Positions 32,787 to 44,064 of a stretch of 58,978 nucleotides of DNA are shown here, piece after piece. Numbering within the stretch: the stretch's first letter is position 1; each line of letters opens with the position of its first letter. Location: contig VXTM01000025.1 in the NCBI GenBank assembly GCA_009837445.1, forward strand, positions 1 to 58,978. Reading direction: 5' to 3'. Source of the stretch: Acidimicrobiaceae bacterium (lineage in GTDB: Bacteria > Actinomycetota > Acidimicrobiia > Acidimicrobiales > Aldehydirespiratoraceae). A program made the translations under genes and the position numbers. The notes below the pieces were generated by a model that saw only the letters and a program-made list of their open reading frames with translations, did not search any database and was not told where the DNA came from.

Positions 32787-34852
32787 GGCGCGCTGCCGAT
32801 CGGCGCTGAGGGCAGTGCCCGGGGATTGAGAAGGGCACGACACTTCTTCGCAACATACCGATTGAGCCGCCGGGTCGACCCGGCGATGCCGTCGGCGTCG
32901 AAGGCCAACTCGGCGATCAGGAAGGTCCCCGCGATGTAGGTCTCGTAGCGCCCGAGCACGATCAACTCTTCGCCGACGACCGTGCCGATCCCGGCTCCCA
33001 CCAGCGTGCCGGTCCACAGAGCACCGCTCACCGTGCTGATGCCACCGAGGTAGGCGTAGGCGATCAGCACTAGCGAGGCCGTCCAGCCGAACGTGTCGGA
33101 CTGGAACGATCCGAGCTGGGCGGCCTTCAGGCCACCCGCGGCTCCGGCCAGCGCGGCACCGGTCACGAAGGCGGTCAGCTTGATGCGGGCGATGTCCACA
33201 CCAGCCGCCGCGGCCGCCCGCTCGTTGGCTCTCACCGCCAGCATCTGCCGGCCAGTGGGGCTGCGCCGCAGCAGCGACACGAACACGCACGCAGCCACGG
33301 CCACGGCCAGGATGAGCACTCCGATGGCCGGAGATGGCCGCTTGTCGTCCCCCAGGAAGAACTCAGAGGCGGAGCCCAACTCGATTCCGAATAACTCGGG
33401 TGCGTCCGCTCTGGCCCGCCGTGACGTTCCGAACCATCCGTCGCGGCGGAACAGCACGGCTTCGATGGCGATGCCGGCGCCGAGAGTGATGATGGCCAGG
33501 CTCGGGCCCCGCGACCGTAGCGCCAGCATCCCGACAACGAGACCGAACAGCGCTGAGGTGGCGATGGCAAGCGGGAATCCGAGGATGAACGGGATGCCGG
33601 CCTCGGCTACGTACGACCCGAGACCGAAGGCCGCGATGCCCGACAGCGCGACCTGGGCCAGTGACACCTGTCCCACGAAACCGGTGACGACCACGAGGCT
33701 GAGCGCGAGGATGATCCCGATCAACGAGTTGTTGATGCCGTTGCGGTACTCGAAGGGCAGCCAGATGGAGGCAGCCAGGACTGCTAGCACGAACAGCGCC
33801 ACCGGAACCGGCCGTATCCGGTCGGCATAGGCCAGCGGAAGACGCTCGCTGCCGACCGCTCCCCGTCCTGGCACCGCGTCACCCCTGGCGGCCATGGCCA
33901 CCGCGATCACCGCCAGCGGGAGGATCTCGGCCAGGTCCAAGTCCGGTACCCAGTCCTGACGCTGCTCCAGGATGAAGATCAGGCTCTGGGCCATGCCGAT
34001 CCCCACGCCGACGAGGGCCGACGTCCAGAACGACGAGAAGGCGCCAACCAGGGCCGCGGCCACCGCCGGCACGATCAGGAGTGTCATCCTGCCCGGGCTG
34101 ACACCGGTGATGGGAGCCACCAGGATGCCGACACCGCCGGCCACCACGCTGGCGACGACCCAGCTCACGGCGGCCTGGAAGTCCGCCGAGTAGCCCAGCA
34201 GGGTGGCGACCTCCTCGTTCTCGGCCGCGGCGCGGGTGGCGATCCCGAACCGGGTGAAGCGGAACGCAATCCACAGCACCAGCGTGACCGCCAGCAACAG
34301 GGCCAGCAGAATGAACCGGTCGCGCGGGATCAATGTCCCTGCGATGCTCACCGTGGTGTCGGGAAGCAGCGCCTCCGCGTGCTTGGCCTGCGATCCGAAC
34401 CTGAGCACCACCACGGCCTGCAGAGTCAGCAGCATCCCGATCGAGGCCACCACCTTGGCCGTCGCGGGGGCGTATCGCAGCGGTCTGAACACCAGGAAGT
34501 GAGCCGCTAGTCCCAACAGCACCGCCGTTGCCATCGCGACGGCAATCGCGGTTGGAATGGAGGTTCCCTCGCCCACGTCGATGATGGTTGGAAGGTCGGG
34601 AGCGTCGAAGTGGAGGCCGAACCATCCGGCGATCCCGGCTGCGATGGCAAGAGGATTGGGAAGCGGAGGCACCGGGTACTCGCCGTGGTTCCGCATCTCG
34701 ACGAAGACGTAGGTGACGTAGGTCGCGATGGCTCCGTGCCCGAAGTTGATGACACCCGAGGCTCGGAAGCTGAGGGTCAGCCCGATCGCTAGCGCGCCGA
34801 TGATGACACCGGTGCCGATGCCGATGAGCAGGAACTGCAGATAGATGCTCAC
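32783..34852 (-). CDS. Fused LivH-LivM branched-chain-type ABC permease
   Basis: 689 residues joining the two HAAT permeases that are usually separate genes. The first half (to about 300) is LivH-like: GALAIGLTLSFRASGVINFG and HGAIATYVTYVFVE, then GVSPGRMTLLIVPAVAAALV. The second half (about 345-650) is LivM-like: VVVTGFVGQVSLAQVALSG, LRSRGPSLAIITLGAGIAIE and SPTGRQMLAVRANERAAAAA. About sixteen hydrophobic segments are visible, with a short polar linker PGRGAVGSERLPLAYADRIR between the halves. GTG 34852 is the likely start. The gene lies 85 bp downstream of the binding-protein gene. Confidence 0.92.
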   Translation of the reverse strand: MSIYLQFLLIGIGTGVIIGALAIGLTLSFRASGVINFGHGAIATYVTYVFVEMRNHGEYPVPPLPNPLAIAAGIAGWFGLHFDAPDLPTIIDVGEGTSIPTAIAVAMATAVLLGLAAHFLVFRPLRYAPATAKVVASIGMLLTLQAVVVLRFGSQAKHAEALLPDTTVSIAGTLIPRDRFILLALLLAVTLVLWIAFRFTRFGIATRAAAENEEVATLLGYSADFQAAVSWVVASVVAGGVGILVAPITGVSPGRMTLLIVPAVAAALVGAFSSFWTSALVGVGIGMAQSLIFILEQRQDWVPDLDLAEILPLAVIAVAMAARGDAVPGRGAVGSERLPLAYADRIRPVPVALFVLAVLAASIWLPFEYRNGINNSLIGIILALSLVVVTGFVGQVSLAQVALSGIAAFGLGSYVAEAGIPFILGFPLAIATSALFGLVVGMLALRSRGPSLAIITLGAGIAIEAVLFRRDGWFGTSRRARADAPELFGIELGSASEFFLGDDKRPSPAIGVLILAVAVAACVFVSLLRRSPTGRQMLAVRANERAAAAAGVDIARIKLTAFVTGAALAGAAGGLKAAQLGSFQSDTFGWTASLVLIAYAYLGGISTVSGALWTGTLVGAGIGTVVGEELIVLGRYETYIAGTFLIAELAFDADGIAGSTRRLNRYVAKKCRALLNPRALPSAPIGSAP

Positions 34853-34937
34853 GAGTCGTCGCCGACGATCTCAGCCGCTCCGGTCGTGATGTTAGCCGCG
34901 GAGACTTGAGGCCCCGCTTCAGGGTTTGTGATGATGT

Positions 34938-36260
34938 TCAGCCGAGAGCCTCGAACTCCGAGAAGTCGATCGGCGCCAATCCGACGTCCTTCATCGAAGT
35001 GCCGTCGACCTCGAGCACTATCAGGCTCGATACGCACGCACCGGGGAACGGGTCGGGTCCCGGACAGGAGACGTCGGCGTAGTAGCCGGTCGTGAGCTGT
35101 ACCCGGCTCAGCGCCTCGTTGACCGTCTCGCGGGACAGGTTCTCGTATCCCACGTCAACCAGCGCGGCGTGTACACCGAGGACAGACACGAGGGCCCAGC
35201 CGGCGAGACCGTAGACCTCGGCTTCTTCGGATCCGTAGGCTTCGATGATCCGCTGACCCTCGAGGACCGCATCGCTGGCCAAGGACGGGTCGACCGGCAG
35301 GGCGCTGGCTCCGAACACCAGCCACCCGTCTAGGGCGCCACTCGCCACCGTGTCCTCGAGAGCGCAGGTGTCAAAGGTGATGATGGCCGTCTCGACCGAC
35401 AGTGACGACAGCGCGTCGGCCAGCGGCGAGCACTGGGTGCCGTCTATGGCGGCCATCACGACGTCGACGTCGGCTGCTCCTGACGCGGTAACCACACCGA
35501 CGTAGTCGGCCTGTTCGAAGGCTGCAGGCGTGATGCCGGTCACTTCCAGGCCAGCGTTCTCGGCGAAGACGCTGGCTGCATCGCAGGCCTCCAGGAAGAA
35601 GGGGTCGTCGAGGCAGATGATCGTCATCGTGTTGGCACCGATCGCGTCGGCGGCATAGGCCACGGGTCCCTGCACCAGTCCCAGGAAGCCGGGATCGAAG
35701 ATCCATTCGGTCGGTCGCTGCCAGTCGTCGGGCAGGTTGGCCAGCGCCAGTTGAGGCAGACCGGCCGGGACGGTGACCTCCGCAGCCTCGTTGCTTGAGT
35801 AGCTGCTGGTGATCATCACATGGATGTCGTCGTCGTTGGCGAACTGCTGGGCGCATGCCACTGCGCCCTCGGGGCCGTCGCCCGAGGTGCAGAGTTCAAG
35901 CTCCAACGGGTGCCCGTCCACTCCACCGAGTTCTGCGTTGATGTAGGCAACCGCAGCCTCGGCGGCCCTGCGGGCCTCAATAATCGAGAAAAGCTCCTCC
36001 TCTTGGGAGTCGAATCCGATCCTGACCGGGTCCATAGCGATGTCGTCCGGCTCCGGCGTCTCCTCTGCTGGAGCAGCGGTCGTTGTCGGCGCGGCGGTCG
36101 TTGCCGGTGCCTCCGCTTCGGGCGCGTCGTCATCCCCGCAGGCGGCGGCAACCAACGCGAAGATCGCGAACAGGCCTACGAGCAGCCGAACCCCTCTCGC
36201 CGTGATCGGACTCTTGCCGATCCCTGTTCGTGTCGTTGCCTCGCCGTGCTGCCGGTTCAT
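34938..36260 (-). CDS. ABC transporter substrate-binding lipoprotein (LivJ-like)
   Basis: Periplasmic-binding-fold type I lipoprotein of 440 residues, the solute receptor of the importer. The signal peptide ends in the lipobox LVAAAC with Cys41 as lipidation site, followed by an Ala/Thr/Pro/Glu-rich tether (TTAAPTTTAAPAEETPEP) and the binding domain starting near VRIGFDSQEEELFSI. Cysteine pairs in LELCTSGD/VACAQQF and DVSCPGPDPFPGACVSS suggest disulfides. ATG 36260 is chosen for AGGAG 5 nt upstream. It is the first gene of the nine-gene operon, facing the TetR gene across 78 bp. Ligand unknown. Confidence 0.9.
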   Translation of the reverse strand: MNRQHGEATTRTGIGKSPITARGVRLLVGLFAIFALVAAACGDDDAPEAEAPATTAAPTTTAAPAEETPEPDDIAMDPVRIGFDSQEEELFSIIEARRAAEAAVAYINAELGGVDGHPLELELCTSGDGPEGAVACAQQFANDDDIHVMITSSYSSNEAAEVTVPAGLPQLALANLPDDWQRPTEWIFDPGFLGLVQGPVAYAADAIGANTMTIICLDDPFFLEACDAASVFAENAGLEVTGITPAAFEQADYVGVVTASGAADVDVVMAAIDGTQCSPLADALSSLSVETAIITFDTCALEDTVASGALDGWLVFGASALPVDPSLASDAVLEGQRIIEAYGSEEAEVYGLAGWALVSVLGVHAALVDVGYENLSRETVNEALSRVQLTTGYYADVSCPGPDPFPGACVSSLIVLEVDGTSMKDVGLAPIDFSEFEALG

Positions 36261-36292
36261 GATCACTCCTACGTGTCCGATTTCGAGATTTT

Positions 36293-36310
36293 TTCGTTCG
36301 ACTGAATGAA
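36293..36310. promoter_or_regulatory. Inverted repeat, candidate TetR operator
   Basis: TTCGTTC-GACT-GAATGAA is a 7-bp inverted repeat with one mismatch and a 4-bp spacer. It lies midway between the divergent binding-protein gene (start 36260) and the TetR gene (start 36339), which is where an autoregulating TetR repressor usually binds. TATGCT at 36321-36326, 12 nt before the tetR ATG, could be that gene's -10 box. Confidence 0.5.
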
Positions 36311-36338
36311 TTAGCGAGGTTATGCTTATCGCCCACTC

Positions 36339-37022
36339 ATGTCAAACGACAGCCCTGATTCCCCCGTTAGGCGGGTCGGTCGCCCGCGCGCCGACAAACG
36401 CATCCCCGAGGGCGACGTCTCCGAGCACATCCTCGCAGCCTCAGCCGAACTGTTCATCCACCAGGGCTATGCGGCTACCACCACCCGCCAGATAGCGGCC
36501 GCCGTCGGCTTGCGGCAGGGGTCATTGAGCCACTACTTCCCCCGGAAGAAGGACATCTTCGTAGCGTTGCTCGATCGCACGGTTGAGCCCGCGCTGACGA
36601 CGATCGACGGACTCGACCCAGGATTGCTGCCCGAGGTCCGGCTATGGCTCCTGCTGTCGACCGACTGCTTCAATCTGGCGTCGGGTGAGCAGAATCTCGC
36701 CAGCCTCATGCTGCTCCCCGAGGCACGAAGTGATGAGTTCGAACAGTTCTGGGCCAGGCGCGACCAGCTCAAGGACCGGTACCGCGACACTATTGCCGCG
36801 GGCTTGCGGCACGGGTCGCTGTCCCACAGCGATGTCCTTCTAGCCGTCGACGCCACCTTCGGGATCGTGGAGAGCATCATCACCTGGTTCGAGCGGGGCG
36901 GGCCGGTGACGCCTCGCGACGCAGCCCACCATGTGGCGCGGGCCGCACTGGCTGCGCTACTAACGTCACCTGCCCAGGTGGATCGGGTGATCGCCGAGGC
37001 CGAAGCCTTGGTGCCGGCATGA
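36339..37022 (+). CDS. TetR/AcrR-family transcriptional regulator
   Basis: 227-residue one-component regulator. The N-terminal helix-turn-helix reads SEHILAASAELFIHQGYA, TTTRQIAAAVGLRQGSLSHY and FPRKKDIFVALLD, the standard TetR DNA-binding domain (about residues 30-80). The rest is a helical ligand-binding and dimerisation domain. It is divergent from the transporter/oxygenase operon and followed 61 nt later by an LLM oxidoreductase on the same strand. An inverted repeat in the shared intergenic region is its probable operator. The likely inducer is the imported compound or a CoA or oxidised derivative; this is inference. Confidence 0.9.
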   Translation: MSNDSPDSPVRRVGRPRADKRIPEGDVSEHILAASAELFIHQGYAATTTRQIAAAVGLRQGSLSHYFPRKKDIFVALLDRTVEPALTTIDGLDPGLLPEVRLWLLLSTDCFNLASGEQNLASLMLLPEARSDEFEQFWARRDQLKDRYRDTIAAGLRHGSLSHSDVLLAVDATFGIVESIITWFERGGPVTPRDAAHHVARAALAALLTSPAQVDRVIAEAEALVPA

Positions 37023-37083
37023 GACCGCGGGCCGTGCGGGAGGGCTATTCGAGAGTTCGTTGTCAACAAGGAGCAAGACGCCC

Positions 37084-38118
37084 ATGACCGGACCGAGCCA
37101 GCATGAGGTCTCCGCGCCCAAACTCGATGTCTACGTTCTGCCCGTCGAAGTGAGCTGGCAGCAGGTCCGCGCCATGTTCCTGCGAGCAGAGGAACTGGGC
37201 TTTCACTCCGCCTGGATTCACGACAACGTGGTCGGACCCGTTCCCTGGAAGCCCGATGCCGCGGTGTATGACTCCTGGAGTGTCTTGGGTGCGCTGGGCG
37301 AGGCCACGTCGCGCATAAGGCTCGGATCTCTGGTCACTCCGATGGGACGACGCCATCCAAGTGTCTTCGCCAAGATGACCGCGTCCTTCGACAACACCAG
37401 CGGTGGGCGCCTCGACTTGGGGATGGGTCCCGGAGATGAGCCCCATCAATACGAGCCCTGGGGACTGCGCTATCCGGAGCCACCCGAACGCATCGAGATC
37501 CTCGAGGAGGAGATCGAGATCATCAAGAGACTCTGGACCAACGATCGTGTGACCTACGAGGGCAAGCACTACCAACTGCGGGACGCCACGCTTGCCCCGA
37601 AGCCGCTGCAGAAGCCTCACCCACCGATCTGGATCGGTCTCGTGTTCGGCCGCAGAGTCATGCCGCGCGTCGCCGCTCGCCACGCGGACGGTGTGAACTT
37701 CTACTCCAAACATGACGAAGACGTGGCCGCGACGATCGAGCAGGTTCAGTCGCTGTGCGCAGAGATCGGACGTGACCCGGCACCGATCAAGTTCTCGCGC
37801 TGCGTATCGGTGTGGGTAACGGACGACATGCCCGACATCGAAGCCGAGTTGAACCGGGTAGGCGAGGTGTACGGCACCGGCGCCGACTACGTGCGCGACT
37901 ATGTGGCGGCCTACGAGCGCATGGCAGTCGGTCCCCCCGAGGTGATCGCTGAGGAGTTCGTGAAGCAGGCCGAGCTTGGAATCGACCAGATCATCGTCAA
38001 CCTGATCCTGGGGCCGGGCCCGGCGTACAAGGACTTGCCGGTCGTGGAGGGAGTTCTTCGCACCTGGGAGCGCATCGCCACAGAGGTACGGCCCTTGATG
38101 GAGGCGGCGCTCAGCTAG
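37084..38118 (+). CDS. LLM-class flavin-dependent oxidoreductase, cotranscribed with TetR gene
   Basis: Luciferase-like monooxygenase of 344 residues. Landmarks are FLRAEELGFHSAWIHDNV, IRLGSLVTPMGRRHPSVFAK, TSGGRLDLGMGPGDEPHQYE and IEIIKRLWTNDRVTYEGKHY. The same blocks occur in the LLM at 27.3 kb. ATG 37084 is chosen because AAGGAG lies about 11 nt upstream; a TTG start 24 nt earlier would place the same purine tract inside the coding region. It forms a probable two-gene unit with the TetR gene, opposite to the importer operon, and ends 10 nt before a convergent membrane-protein gene. Confidence 0.88.
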   Translation: MTGPSQHEVSAPKLDVYVLPVEVSWQQVRAMFLRAEELGFHSAWIHDNVVGPVPWKPDAAVYDSWSVLGALGEATSRIRLGSLVTPMGRRHPSVFAKMTASFDNTSGGRLDLGMGPGDEPHQYEPWGLRYPEPPERIEILEEEIEIIKRLWTNDRVTYEGKHYQLRDATLAPKPLQKPHPPIWIGLVFGRRVMPRVAARHADGVNFYSKHDEDVAATIEQVQSLCAEIGRDPAPIKFSRCVSVWVTDDMPDIEAELNRVGEVYGTGADYVRDYVAAYERMAVGPPEVIAEEFVKQAELGIDQIIVNLILGPGPAYKDLPVVEGVLRTWERIATEVRPLMEAALS

Positions 38119-38128
38119 CTGTCCGGGG

Positions 38129-41225
<3,097 letters not shown>

Positions 41226-41282
41226 GCGCGGGTCCCGCGGCCCTCCGCCACCGTGTCGCATGGGCGATGTAGGTTCAGGCCT

Positions 41283-41354
41283 GTGACTCCATCGGGCCTG
41301 TCCTCGATGCCGCGTCGCGGCATTGGCCGTGCGTTCCGCCCGGTAAGGCCATGA
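41283..41354 (+). CDS. Leaderless 23-aa ORF translationally coupled to DNA methyltransferase
   Basis: GTG 41283 lies 7 nt after TAGGTT (41270-41275), the leaderless promoter pattern of this genome. The short frame ends RRGIGRAFRPVRP and stops at TGA 41352-41354, overlapping the methyltransferase ATG as ATGA. The peptide is basic (five Arg in the second half). It could be a leader that couples translation of the methyltransferase, giving that gene a start without a Shine-Dalgarno sequence. Whether the peptide itself has a function is unknown. Confidence 0.45.
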   Translation: MTPSGLSSMPRRGIGRAFRPVRP

Positions 41355-42883
41355 GCGCCGCGCCGCGGCGGGGAAGCACGGCGACATCCAGTTTCGGCGT
41401 GAGCCGTCGCGAGGGCCATGACGCGTCCGCGTTCTACGAGCGTTTCCCAGTGCCTGAGATCAGCGACGACTCCGACGTAGCCCGCCCGCCGGGGGAGTGG
41501 CTCGATCGCCTGTGGGTGGGCGACGCCCGAAACATGGACGCGAATGGCAATGTGGCCGACAGCTCAGTCGCACTGGTGGTCACCTCACCGCCGTACTTTG
41601 CGGGCAAGGAGTACGAGGAGGCCGTCGGTCAGGGCCACATTCCCGCCGACTACGTGGCCTACGTCGAGATGCTCGAAGCCGTGTTCGCGGAGTGCGTGCG
41701 CAAGCTGGAGCCCGGTGGACGCATAGCCGTCAACGTCGCGAACCTGGGACGACGCCCCTACCGCTCCCTGTCGGCCGATGTGATCAGGATCCTCCAGGAC
41801 CGGCTGGGCCTGCTGCTACGGGGGGAGGTCATCTGGCGCAAGGCTCGCGGCGCGGCGGGAAACTGCGCCTGGGGCAGCTTCCAGCGGCCCAGCAACCCGG
41901 TGCTGAGAGACCTCACTGAGCGGGTCGTGATCGCCTCCAAGGGCCGCTTCGATCGAGCTGTGCCCGCGGCTCAGCGCGCCGCGCTGGGACTGCCCTCGGA
42001 AGGGACGGCCCCGGTGGATGAGTTTCTGGAGGCAACCACCGACGTCTGGGAGATTCCGGCCGCCTCGGCCACCCGGGTGGGGCATCCTGCGCCCTTCCCG
42101 GTCGAGCTGCCCCAGCGTCTGATCAACCTCTACACGTACCGCGGCGACCTGGTGCTCGATCCCTTCATGGGCGCTGGAACCACCGCGGTGGCCGCCGTGC
42201 GAACCGGACGGCGCTACGTCGGTTTCGACACCGACGCCGGCTACATCGCCTTGGCCGAGGAGCGCATCAAGTCCGAACGTGAGCAGCTGGCCCGCCGTTC
42301 GGACATGGAGCGATGGGAGGTGACGGTCGCGCCGAGGGCCAACGGGCGCCAGTCGCGGCTGTTCGACGAGCCGCCCGCACAACCATCCTCAAAGCGAAAC
42401 AGTGCGGCCGCGCCGGTCAATGGCTCCGAATCCGACGCTGACGACAACTTCCAGGCTCGAGCGGTGCGAGAGGGGCGCAAGGCCCAGGAGTTGGCCTGGC
42501 AGGTAATGGCCGAGAGCGGCTTCGACAAGATCCAGAGCCGGGTCTCGCTCGAAGGAGGGGTCGAAGTCAACTACTCGGCGCTGGACCAGAGAGGCCGCCG
42601 GTGGCTATTCGACGTATCGGGTGCATTCAGCCTCACTCAGCGCCCCGGGCTGAGGCGCACGGACACGCTGTGGAAGGCGATCGGGCGAGCCGCCGTCCTG
42701 CACTCGCGGCCCAACCGGGAGCCGCTGGTGCTGCTGACCACCGACCGGCCGGCTCCCAACAGTGCTGGGCAGCGTGCCCTAGATGCCATAACCGGTGACG
42801 ACAAGCCGATCCGTGCTGTGATCGAGATGGGCAACCTAGAGGACCTGGAGCGCCTCACCCGCTTCGCGAGCGGCGACGTGTGA
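41351..42883 (+). CDS. Site-specific DNA methyltransferase of a restriction-modification locus
   Basis: 510 residues. Motif IV (SPPY, 79-82, in VVTSPPYFAGKEY) precedes motif I (LDPFMGAGTT, about 271-281, with RRYVGFDTD), the permuted order of beta-class amino-methyltransferases. SPPY is common in N4-cytosine enzymes, but N6-adenine cannot be excluded. After the methylase (to about 330) comes a low-complexity linker and a C-terminal domain of about 150 residues (KAQELAWQVMAESGFDKI, RRWLFDVSGAFSLTQ) that may be a nuclease-like or recognition fold. No clear Shine-Dalgarno; the ATG overlaps the stop of a short leader ORF. The next gene is the likely cognate nuclease. Confidence 0.87.
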   Translation: MSAAPRRGSTATSSFGVSRREGHDASAFYERFPVPEISDDSDVARPPGEWLDRLWVGDARNMDANGNVADSSVALVVTSPPYFAGKEYEEAVGQGHIPADYVAYVEMLEAVFAECVRKLEPGGRIAVNVANLGRRPYRSLSADVIRILQDRLGLLLRGEVIWRKARGAAGNCAWGSFQRPSNPVLRDLTERVVIASKGRFDRAVPAAQRAALGLPSEGTAPVDEFLEATTDVWEIPAASATRVGHPAPFPVELPQRLINLYTYRGDLVLDPFMGAGTTAVAAVRTGRRYVGFDTDAGYIALAEERIKSEREQLARRSDMERWEVTVAPRANGRQSRLFDEPPAQPSSKRNSAAAPVNGSESDADDNFQARAVREGRKAQELAWQVMAESGFDKIQSRVSLEGGVEVNYSALDQRGRRWLFDVSGAFSLTQRPGLRRTDTLWKAIGRAAVLHSRPNREPLVLLTTDRPAPNSAGQRALDAITGDDKPIRAVIEMGNLEDLERLTRFASGDV

Positions 42884-42947
42884 GTCCGTGACCGGCGCGC
42901 TCGTCGATCAGGAGCGCAAGAGGTGCGGGTGAACGCTCCGCTTCTCC

Positions 42948-44012
42948 ATGGCTGACGATCGCACCAAGATCACCGAACTGGCCACTGCCCTGGGAATGAC
43001 GGGGCACAACACACTGCAGGAGGCGCTCGAAGCGCGGCCCGACGTACTCGAGATCGGCTCCGATGACTGGGACGACCTAGCTCGCATAGTCCGAACCGGA
43101 AGGCTGGCCGCGGTCGCCGAGACGGCCTTCTCCAACGGCGCCTACTTCGGATCCCACACCGACGGCCTTGCTGGACGGATTCCCCAGCACATCGAGTGGA
43201 GCGGAGGGAGGCGCATTCCCGGTGACAGGCCGGTGCCGGCTGACCTACTGATCGACCGGGTCTACATGATCAGCTGCAAGTACCTGTCGAAGATCCTCCA
43301 CAACACGGCCCCCGCCCATGTCTTCCTCGATGGCCTGGTGGCCGCGCCCGGATACCGCGGATTCAACTGGTTTCAAGAGGTGGCGCCGGACGCACACGAA
43401 GCCCTGTACGCCCGGACGGTGGAAGTCCTCGGCCTAGTCCCCATGGCGAAGACCCCTCAGGAACTGACCAGCGAACATCGCAAGAAGCTGAAGGCTGCCT
43501 TCAGAGAGCGAGCTGTGCCGGGACTCCCGGCCGAACTCGATCACCAGTACCAGACACTGATCGACGAAGTGAGCCACGCGTCGGCTGAGCTGTGGAGGGA
43601 GCTGCTCGGTGGCCGAGCGGACCAGGAGCGGATCCTCTGGCGGCTGCTACGCATCTATTCCTCCACGTACTTCATTCTCGGCATCGACCAGCGAAGGACC
43701 ATGCGGCTTCGGGTCATGACGCCGTGGGAGTGGCGGCAGTCCTACCAGTTCGTGTCGCTCACGGTCAGAGCGGCCGGCCGGGGCCAGCCCCGGATCGACT
43801 GGGAGGCGACCTACCGTGACCTCGCCGCCGGCCAGCGCCGTCGCGTCAGGGGCCATGTCGAGATCCGGTGGAGCCATCGCCCGTTCTGCGAGCCACCCGA
43901 AGCGAAGGTTTACCTCGACACCCAGCACGCGCAGGTGTCGGGCTATCGCCGGCTCGACTACACCGACGAGCCCCCGCCGTACGACCAGCAGAGCCTGATC
44001 GACTGCCCCTGA
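42948..44012 (+). CDS. Probable type II restriction endonuclease (PD-(D/E)xK-like)
   Basis: 354 residues, no confident family. A candidate PD-(D/E)xK-type site is VPADLLIDRVYMISCKYLSK: Asp99, then Cys110 and Lys111, so the usual acidic residue two before the Lys is Ser109 (S-C-K). Glu83 (HIEW) could contribute. Position directly behind a DNA methyltransferase and on the same strand (64 nt gap) is the main support for a restriction role. The remainder is Trp/Arg-rich (MTPWEWRQSYQFVS, HVEIRWSHRPF). The MTase-nuclease pair lies between housekeeping ligA and a kinase homologue, which suggests insertion of an acquired module. Confidence 0.6.
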   Translation: MADDRTKITELATALGMTGHNTLQEALEARPDVLEIGSDDWDDLARIVRTGRLAAVAETAFSNGAYFGSHTDGLAGRIPQHIEWSGGRRIPGDRPVPADLLIDRVYMISCKYLSKILHNTAPAHVFLDGLVAAPGYRGFNWFQEVAPDAHEALYARTVEVLGLVPMAKTPQELTSEHRKKLKAAFRERAVPGLPAELDHQYQTLIDEVSHASAELWRELLGGRADQERILWRLLRIYSSTYFILGIDQRRTMRLRVMTPWEWRQSYQFVSLTVRAAGRGQPRIDWEATYRDLAAGQRRRVRGHVEIRWSHRPFCEPPEAKVYLDTQHAQVSGYRRLDYTDEPPPYDQQSLIDCP

Positions 44013-44064
44013 GGCCGCTCCGGCTCTGGACGGCCCGGGTCGTGGGGCCCATGGCGATGCCGCG

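Noticed and set aside
34849..35037. 62-codon minus-strand frame whose TGA overlaps the livH-livM GTG start
   Set aside because: The GTGA overlap looks like operon coupling, but the frame lies for about 100 nt inside the coding end of the binding-protein gene, has no start signal and has no recognisable features.
41351..44012. Restriction-modification locus as part of a larger defence island or prophage
   Set aside because: Both flanks are ordinary housekeeping or envelope genes; no integrase, tRNA target, phage or further defence genes were seen.
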